Of a DNA stretch of 64,000 nt, positions 58,071 through 64,000 are shown in pieces. The first letter of the stretch is position 1; each line of letters opens with the position of its first letter. Below the pieces are notes generated by a model. The model was not told the DNA's origin, made no database searches, and saw nothing but the letters and a program-made list of their open reading frames with translations. The position numbers and the translations under genes are program-made. The DNA is from an uncultured Prevotellaceae bacterium (lineage in GTDB: Bacteria > Bacteroidota > Bacteroidia > Bacteroidales > Muribaculaceae). The stretch spans positions 1-64,000 of the forward strand of contig CALGGO010000070.1 in the NCBI GenBank assembly GCA_937916085.1. Direction: 5' to 3'.

Positions 58071-61000
58071 ATGAAACAATCAGCACCACTTAGCCGAGTG
58101 CAGTATGGGCTATATGTGGAATGTGCCAGCCATCAAGGCGAGCCATGCTACAACCTGCCCTACATCTATGTGCTTGACGGCAGCCTCGACGGCGACCGCC
58201 TGTGCCAAGCCATAGTCACCACTTTCAAGTCTCATCCCACATTGTTCACCCGCATCGAGCTTAACGATGCCGGCGAACCCATTCAGACCATTGACCTTGC
58301 CAACGAGGATTTCTCCCTCTCCATCAAGGAAATTCAAGATATTGAGCAAGAGAAGCGACACCTCATCAAGCCGTTCGACATCTATGGCGACCGCCTGTTC
58401 CATGTGAGCCTGATGCGCGACAAGGAGCATTACTACCTCTTTGTTGACTATCATCACCTCATCGTTGACGGCACTTCGATGCGGCTCTTGCTGCATGACA
58501 TCGAGAAGGCTTATAACAATGAGGCTATAGAGCCCGAGACCTTCACGATGGCGCAGATTGCCGTCGAGGAGGTGGAGAAGCGTCAGCAGCCCGCCTTTGA
58601 GGATGCCAAGCGGTGGTATGCCGCCAATTTCGACTGCGGCGACACCTTCACCCAGCTCATGCCCGACCGCTACGAGAGTCAGCACAGCGAGGCGAGCCGT
58701 CTCCACACCCTGAAGACCGACATGGCACGCGTCGATGAGTTCTGCAAAGCCAATGGCATCTTCAAGAGCAACTTTTTCACGGCGGCCTACAGCTTCCTGT
58801 TGGCAAAATATAACAACGAGCAGGAGTCGCTGTTTACCACCGTTTACAATGGTCGCGGCGACAAGCGCATCACGCGCACTGTGGGCATGACCGTCAAGAC
58901 CCTGCCCGTCTATGGCAAGTTCACTGCCGAGACCACCGTGCTCGACTTCCTGCGCTCGTTGCAAGACCAGATGAGCGGCTGCCGCGAGCACGACATCTAC
59001 AACTATAGCGACCTGATGACCGACCTCAACCTGCAAAGCAACTCGATGTTTGCTTGGCATGGCAACCTCTTTGCCGATGAGCGTTGGGCAGGCAAGCCCA
59101 TGAAGACCGTGCGCTTGGGCAACAGCTACCTTGATGCGTCGTTCTACCTCAAAGCCTTCATTATGGGCGGTCGCTATCAAGCCAAAGCCGAGTATAACAG
59201 CAACGAGTACAGCGAGGAGCTTGTCGCTCAATTCCTTGAGAGCTACGAGGCGGTGGTAGAGGGCTTCCTCTCTCAAGTGCTGCTCAAAGACATCGACATC
59301 GCCACACCGTCGCAAGTCGAGGTGCTTGACAGCTTCAACCAAAACGATGTGGATTATGACAACACGCAAACTATAGTCTCGCTCTTCAAGCGTCAAGCCG
59401 CCGCCACACCGTCCAGCACCGCTGTGGTGTATAGCGGCCGCAGCTACACCTACGCCCAAGTTGATGACATGAGCAACCGCATCGCTGCTGCCATCGCTGG
59501 CAAGGGACTCGGCAAGGAAGACGTGGTGAGCGTGTTAATTCCACGCAGCGAGTGGATGGCGATAGCGTCATTAGGCGTGCTAAAAGCGGGTTGCGCCTAT
59601 CAGCCTCTCGACCCGAGCTATCCCACCGAGCGGCTAAACTTCATGATGAAAGACGCGAGTGCCAAGCTCCTCATCGCCGATGCCGAACTTAGACCGTTAG
59701 TCAATGAATATGAGGGCGAAGTGCTGCTAACCAGCGACCTCAGCAGTCTGCCCGTCGCAGCAGCCCCGTCAGTGACCGTCGATCCCGACCAACTCTTTAT
59801 CATGCTATATACCAGCGGTTCGACTGGCGTGCCTAAAGGCTGTCAGCTCACCCACGCTAATCTTGTAGCCTTCTGCAACTGGTATCACCGCTACTACGCC
59901 CTCAAGCCCGAGCACAAGGTGGCGGCCTACGCCAGCTATGGCTTCGACGCCTGCATGATGGATATGTACCCCGCCCTCACCTGCGGAGCCACTTTGCATA
60001 TCGTGCCCGAGGAGATACGTCTCGACCTGATTGCCCTCAACGACTACTTTGAGAGCAACGGCATCACCCACTCGTTCATGACCACGCAGGTGGGTTACCA
60101 GTTTGCCACAGGCATCGACAACCACTCACTTCTGCACCTCTCCACCGGAGGCGAGAAATTAGCGTCACTCACCCCTCCCGAGGGCTATAGCTTCTACAAC
60201 GGCTACGGTCCCACCGAGTGTACGATTTTCACCACCACCTATCATGTGGATAAGCGACTGAAGGACATACCTATTGGCAAGCCTCTCGACAACATGAGGC
60301 TCTACATCGTTGACCCGCAGGGACATCGGCTGCCAGTGGGCGCGGCGGGCGAATTGTGGGTATCGGGACCGCAGGTGAGCCGTGGCTACCTCAACCGTCC
60401 CGAGAAAACCGCCGAGGTGTATATCACCAATCCCTTTACCAGTGACGAGAAATACAGCCGTGTTTACCGCACTGGCGATATCGTGCGCTATCTGCCAAGC
60501 GGCGACATCCAGTTTGTGGGGCGTCGCGACGGTCAGGTGAAAATCCGCGGCTTCCGCATCGAGCTGAAAGAGGTGGAAGGCATCATCCGTGAGTTCCCGG
60601 GCATCAAAGATGCCACTGTTCAGGCCTTTGACGAGGACGGCGGCGGCAAATTCATCGCTGCCTACATCGTGAGTGACGAGACTATCGACATCGACGCTCT
60701 CAACAACTTCATCCTTGACCAGAAACCGCCTTACATGGTTCCCGCTGTGACGATGCAGATTGACGCTATCCCGCTCAACCAGAACCAAAAGGTGAACAAG
60801 CGCGCTCTGCCCAAGCCCGAGAAGAAGGCAACTGCCGCCATCGAGGAGAGCAATGTGCCCATGAACGTTCTCGAACAAGAACTGCACGAAATGATAGCAC
60901 AGATTGTGGGTAACACCGAGTTTGGCGTCACCACACCGCTAGGATATGTGGGGCTGACATCAATATCGTCTATTCGCCTTGCTGTACAGGTCAATAAACG

Positions 61001-64000
61001 TTTTGGCGTGGCGCTCGACTCCAAGTCTCTCGTCAAGACCGGTACACTGCAAAGCATCGAGAACGAAATTCTCAAGCAGATGATGGCTGGCGACAAAACG
61101 GTTTCAAAGGCAAGCGAGAAAGGCGAAAGCAAGACCACCGTGCCGCTGTCTTACGCACAGACAGGCGTGTATTTCGAGTGCTTGAAGAATCCCACTTCCA
61201 CAATCTATAACATCCCATATCTGCTGTCTTATCCCGACGGCACAAATGCGCAGAAACTCGCCGAGGCAGTGAAACGCGTGGTGGAGAGCCACCCCGAGCT
61301 TGGCGTGCATTTCACCACCGAGGGCGACAAGATAATGCAGACAATCGAGGACAGCGTGCCAGTCAATATTCCTGTCACACACATGAGCGACAAGGAACTG
61401 GCGACCTATAAGAACGAGTTTGTCAAACCCTTCAACCTGCAGAAAGCGCCTCTCTATCGCTTTGAGGTGGTAACCACACAAGATGGTGTGCATCTGCTCT
61501 TTGACGTGCATCACCTGCTCTTCGATGGTGGCTCTGCCGACTTGTTCATCAAGCAGATAAACTCGGTTCTCGAAGGAAACAGCGTTGAAAAGGAAGAATA
61601 TACCTATCTCGACTTCGTTGCCGACCAGCAAGAGGCCGAGGACAGCGACACTTTCAAGGCGTCGCAGCAGTTCTTCGCCGAAAAACTTGCCACCTGCGAG
61701 GGTGCCAGCGAGATTCCCGGCGACCTGCCTAAGAGCGACGTTCAGGGCTTGATAGGCGAGGCGGTGTGCGCTGTTGACCACGAAAAAGCCGCCGCTTATT
61801 GCCGTAGTCAGGAGGTAACCGCTGCCCATCTGTTCCTTGCCGCCACATCTTACGTAGTATCACGCTACACCAACAACCGCGAGGTCTATATCTGCACCGT
61901 GAGCAGCGGCCGTTCCAACCTAAAGATTGCCGACACGGTGGGTATGTTTGTCAATACCTTGCCGCTAGGCATCAGCATTGATGACGTGAGCGTTGGCGAC
62001 TTCCTGCGCGCCACAAGCGACACCTTCGACAACACCTTGCGCCATGAAGATTACCCTTTCGCGCGCATCGCCGCCGACTACGCCTTCCGTCCGGCTATCG
62101 CCTACGCCTATCAGGTGGGCGTGTTGTCGCAATATACAGTAAACGGTGAGGCGATTGACCAGGAATTGCTGGAGCTTAACGTGCCTAAGTTTAAGATAAA
62201 CATCAAGATAGAGACACGAGGCATCGTGGTGCAGTATGACAACGCCATCTACTCCGAGCAACTCGCAGTGGCTCTCTCGCAGAGCATAGCCGCCGTGGTA
62301 GAGCGCATGATGCAGCACCCCACCGAGAAGGTGCGGCATCTGTCTATCGTGAGCCAAGAGCAAGAGGCCGAACTCGCCCGACTGCGAGAGGTGGCGACCG
62401 GCGACGCGCCGTTCAGCTTCTTCCACGAGTGCATAGGTCATTTCGCCGCCTCTCAACCTGAGCGCGACGCTCTGGTGGCTGTTGATGGCAAGTTCTCCTA
62501 TAAGGAGATGGACGAGGTGACAACTCGCATCGCCGCTGCGCTGCAAGCTCGCGGAGTAGGGGAGCGCGACCGTGTGGCGTTGCTGTTGCCGCGCACCAGC
62601 CGCCTGATTTTGTCGCTCTTCGGCGTACTCAAAACTGGCGCCGCCTACATCCCCTGCGACCCCGAATACCCCGCCGACCGCGTCAAACTCATCCTTGAGG
62701 ACAGCGAGGCTCGATATATCATCACCACTGAAGATAAGATGGACAGCGTGCCAGCCGAGAAGGCGATCAACGTTGAGGAGCTGATTGCTGGTGCAGGTGA
62801 ATACCGCCAGCCCGACATCACCCCCGATGACCTCGCCTACCTCATCTACACTAGCGGTTCGACCGGCCGTCCCAAGGGCGTGATGCTGCGTCACGAGGGA
62901 ATATGCAACTACCTCTATGGCCATCCCGCAAATGTGTTTGCCAACGCTGTAATGACCGATGCCGACCGTGTGCTGAGCGTGACGACCATCTCGTTTGACG
63001 CCGCCCTGCAAGACATCGGTATGGCTTACTACAATGGCAAGACGCTCGTTGTAGCTACCGAGGAGCAGGCCAATAACCCGCTCGACCTAGCGCAACTCAT
63101 CACCGAGCAGCGCATCAACATGGTGAGTGGCACGCCTTCGCGCTGGCAGACGTGGCTCACGAGCGACGACTTCGCCAAGACCATCGCCAATATCAAGATT
63201 GTGCGTGCCGGTGGCGAGAAATTCAGCGACCAGCTGTTGCACCAGATTCGCACCGTTTCCAAAGCACGCATCTTCAACTGCTACGGTCCCACCGAGATTA
63301 CTGTGGCTTCTAATAACAAGGAATTGACTCGTGCTTACCTCGTTACTGTTGGTAAGCCGCAGCTCAACGTCAGGGAGTTCATCGTCGATGCCGACGGCAA
63401 CGAGCTGCCAGTGGGCGTGGTGGGCGAACTCTATATAGGCGGTCGTGGCGTGGCTAGGGGCTACAACAACCTCGACGAGATGACTCGCGAGCGCTTCATC
63501 GACTATCACGGCACGCGCATCTACAAATCGGGTGACTACGCCAAGTGGCTGCCCGACGGCGATGTGGTGATTTTGGGCCGCACCGACCACCAGATTAAGC
63601 TGCGCGGACTGCGCATCGAGCTTGGCGAGATAGAGAACGTGATGCTCCGTGTGGAGGGTATCGACAAGGTGGTGATTATGATTCGCAAGATTGGCGGCAA
63701 AGAACATCTGTGCGCCTACTATACCGCCGACCGAGAGATTGCCCCCGATGCTCTCAAAGCAGAGATTTCGAAGAGCCTAACGCAATATATGGTGCCTACC
63801 GCCTATCGCCAACTCGACAAGATGCCGATGACCCCCAACGGCAAGACCGACGTGAAGGCGCTACCCGAGCCCGAACTGGCGATCTCGGTAGCCTATGAGG
63901 AGCCGGCGACCGACACCGAGCGCACCTTCTGCCAAATTTTTGCCGACATTCTGCAAATGGACAAGGTGGGAGCCACCGACAATTTCTTTGAGCTTGGCGG
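58071..64000 (+). CDS. Nonribosomal peptide synthetase, C-A-PCP-C-A-PCP..., incomplete at window end
   Basis: At least 1976 residues; it continues past base 64000. Condensation domain 1 (1 to about 425) has the active motif YHHLIVDGTSM (His 128-129). Adenylation domain 1 (about 430-920) has LYTSGSTGVPKG (580-590), NGYGPTECTIF and YRTGDIVRYLPSG. Carrier 1 has GYVGLTSISSIRL with Ser 964 as phosphopantetheine site; its GLTS departs from the usual GGxS. Condensation domain 2 (about 1022-1440) has VHHLLFDGGS (His 1147-1148). Adenylation domain 2 (about 1448-1935) has LIYTSGSTGRPKGVMLRH, NCYGPTEITV and IYKSGDYAKWLPDG. A second carrier begins at about 1946 and reaches NFFELGG at the window edge. No epimerase, methyltransferase or thioesterase is seen yet. 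The product would contain at least two activated amino acids. Confidence 0.96.
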   Translation, partial: MKQSAPLSRVQYGLYVECASHQGEPCYNLPYIYVLDGSLDGDRLCQAIVTTFKSHPTLFTRIELNDAGEPIQTIDLANEDFSLSIKEIQDIEQEKRHLIKPFDIYGDRLFHVSLMRDKEHYYLFVDYHHLIVDGTSMRLLLHDIEKAYNNEAIEPETFTMAQIAVEEVEKRQQPAFEDAKRWYAANFDCGDTFTQLMPDRYESQHSEASRLHTLKTDMARVDEFCKANGIFKSNFFTAAYSFLLAKYNNEQESLFTTVYNGRGDKRITRTVGMTVKTLPVYGKFTAETTVLDFLRSLQDQMSGCREHDIYNYSDLMTDLNLQSNSMFAWHGNLFADERWAGKPMKTVRLGNSYLDASFYLKAFIMGGRYQAKAEYNSNEYSEELVAQFLESYEAVVEGFLSQVLLKDIDIATPSQVEVLDSFNQNDVDYDNTQTIVSLFKRQAAATPSSTAVVYSGRSYTYAQVDDMSNRIAAAIAGKGLGKEDVVSVLIPRSEWMAIASLGVLKAGCAYQPLDPSYPTERLNFMMKDASAKLLIADAELRPLVNEYEGEVLLTSDLSSLPVAAAPSVTVDPDQLFIMLYTSGSTGVPKGCQLTHANLVAFCNWYHRYYALKPEHKVAAYASYGFDACMMDMYPALTCGATLHIVPEEIRLDLIALNDYFESNGITHSFMTTQVGYQFATGIDNHSLLHLSTGGEKLASLTPPEGYSFYNGYGPTECTIFTTTYHVDKRLKDIPIGKPLDNMRLYIVDPQGHRLPVGAAGELWVSGPQVSRGYLNRPEKTAEVYITNPFTSDEKYSRVYRTGDIVRYLPSGDIQFVGRRDGQVKIRGFRIELKEVEGIIREFPGIKDATVQAFDEDGGGKFIAAYIVSDETIDIDALNNFILDQKPPYMVPAVTMQIDAIPLNQNQKVNKRALPKPEKKATAAIEESNVPMNVLEQELHEMIAQIVGNTEFGVTTPLGYVGLTSISSIRLAVQVNKRFGVALDSKSLVKTGTLQSIENEILKQMMAGDKTVSKASEKGESKTTVPLSYAQTGVYFECLKNPTSTIYNIPYLLSYPDGTNAQKLAEAVKRVVESHPELGVHFTTEGDKIMQTIEDSVPVNIPVTHMSDKELATYKNEFVKPFNLQKAPLYRFEVVTTQDGVHLLFDVHHLLFDGGSADLFIKQINSVLEGNSVEKEEYTYLDFVADQQEAEDSDTFKASQQFFAEKLATCEGASEIPGDLPKSDVQGLIGEAVCAVDHEKAAAYCRSQEVTAAHLFLAATSYVVSRYTNNREVYICTVSSGRSNLKIADTVGMFVNTLPLGISIDDVSVGDFLRATSDTFDNTLRHEDYPFARIAADYAFRPAIAYAYQVGVLSQYTVNGEAIDQELLELNVPKFKINIKIETRGIVVQYDNAIYSEQLAVALSQSIAAVVERMMQHPTEKVRHLSIVSQEQEAELARLREVATGDAPFSFFHECIGHFAASQPERDALVAVDGKFSYKEMDEVTTRIAAALQARGVGERDRVALLLPRTSRLILSLFGVLKTGAAYIPCDPEYPADRVKLILEDSEARYIITTEDKMDSVPAEKAINVEELIAGAGEYRQPDITPDDLAYLIYTSGSTGRPKGVMLRHEGICNYLYGHPANVFANAVMTDADRVLSVTTISFDAALQDIGMAYYNGKTLVVATEEQANNPLDLAQLITEQRINMVSGTPSRWQTWLTSDDFAKTIANIKIVRAGGEKFSDQLLHQIRTVSKARIFNCYGPTEITVASNNKELTRAYLVTVGKPQLNVREFIVDADGNELPVGVVGELYIGGRGVARGYNNLDEMTRERFIDYHGTRIYKSGDYAKWLPDGDVVILGRTDHQIKLRGLRIELGEIENVMLRVEGIDKVVIMIRKIGGKEHLCAYYTADREIAPDALKAEISKSLTQYMVPTAYRQLDKMPMTPNGKTDVKALPEPELAISVAYEEPATDTERTFCQIFADILQMDKVGATDNFFELG

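Noticed and set aside
58110..59459. 449-codon frame antisense to the NRPS, and similar ones at 60165-60887, 61104-61829 and 61965-63011
   Set aside because: The plus strand carries a continuous NRPS with all core motifs; the minus frames have no motif of their own.
1..64000. tRNA or rRNA genes
   Set aside because: No cloverleaf with TTCRANNC-type arm and no rRNA stretch was recognised in either strand on reading; a tRNAscan run would settle it.

Overview
The window looks like a chromosomal segment of a gut-type Bacteroidales bacterium (Muribaculaceae or Prevotellaceae-like; genus not determinable by eye). The reasons are a fused MurF-alanine racemase, several outer-membrane beta-barrel receptors with carboxypeptidase-regulatory-like N-terminal domains, LytTR and YtrA-type regulators, dockerin-like tails on secreted proteins, and many promoters of the Bacteroidetes type (TTTG, about 19 bases, TAnnTTTG). 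I saw no rRNA, tRNA, CRISPR or phage genes.

Layout. 1-2.6 kb: a broken secreted M4-propeptide protein and a Fic AMP-transferase-type enzyme. 2.6-8.3 kb: a TonB-type receptor, a REP-associated tyrosine transposase (RAYT) with its palindromes, a CatA-like acetyltransferase and a membrane LytTR regulator; a near-identical 37-base element precedes both the RAYT and the LytTR gene. 8.4-13.1 kb: a folate-linked histidine degradation operon (folD, ftcD, hutU). 13.3-19 kb: a frameshifted dockerin-like secreted protein, a CPA2 cation/proton antiporter and a small membrane protein. 19.4-24.1 kb: an ABC transporter-YtrA operon with a perfect operator, then a second receptor. 24.5-28 kb: GSCFA protein and murF-alr. 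28-34.2 kb: two unrelated AAA ATPases of unknown role, each with elaborate upstream repeats, a BspA-like protein, and an orphan gene preceded by a strongly structured, probably pseudoknotted RNA. 34.3-39.6 kb: membrane protein/lipoprotein pair, CYTH, PhoU-like (DUF47), glycyl-tRNA synthetase, FKBP isomerase. 39.8-48 kb: a Cys/Lys-rich secreted protein, a GH13 amylase and a 1617-residue leucine-rich protein, the last two sharing CBM26-like starch modules. 48.2-53.8 kb: DUF3108 protein, C69 dipeptidase, CNNM/CorC protein (GldE-like) and a porin. 53.9-64 kb: a complete partner-switching module (SpoIIE phosphatase fused to an RsbW-like kinase, plus a STAS antagonist) around a broken preA, leading into a large nonribosomal peptide synthetase that runs off the window.

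The most unusual content is non-coding. There are (i) arrays of CTAG spaced exactly 9 bases apart in five intergenic gaps; (ii) two four-copy arrays with an exact 33-base period, one straddling the promoter of an AAA/DUF4143 ATPase; (iii) palindromes with an AGAACCGTCCC core, two of them flanking an ATPase as 35-base direct repeats and another set nested inside each other; (iv) a dispersed GTTGCGTTGNCAACGCAAC palindrome tied to the RAYT; and (v) the structured RNA before the orphan gene. Three genes (1-1.4 kb, 13.3-15.8 kb, 56.2-57.3 kb) are frameshifted; at least the preA case is a one-base homopolymer change, so sequencing error must be excluded before any is called a true pseudogene.
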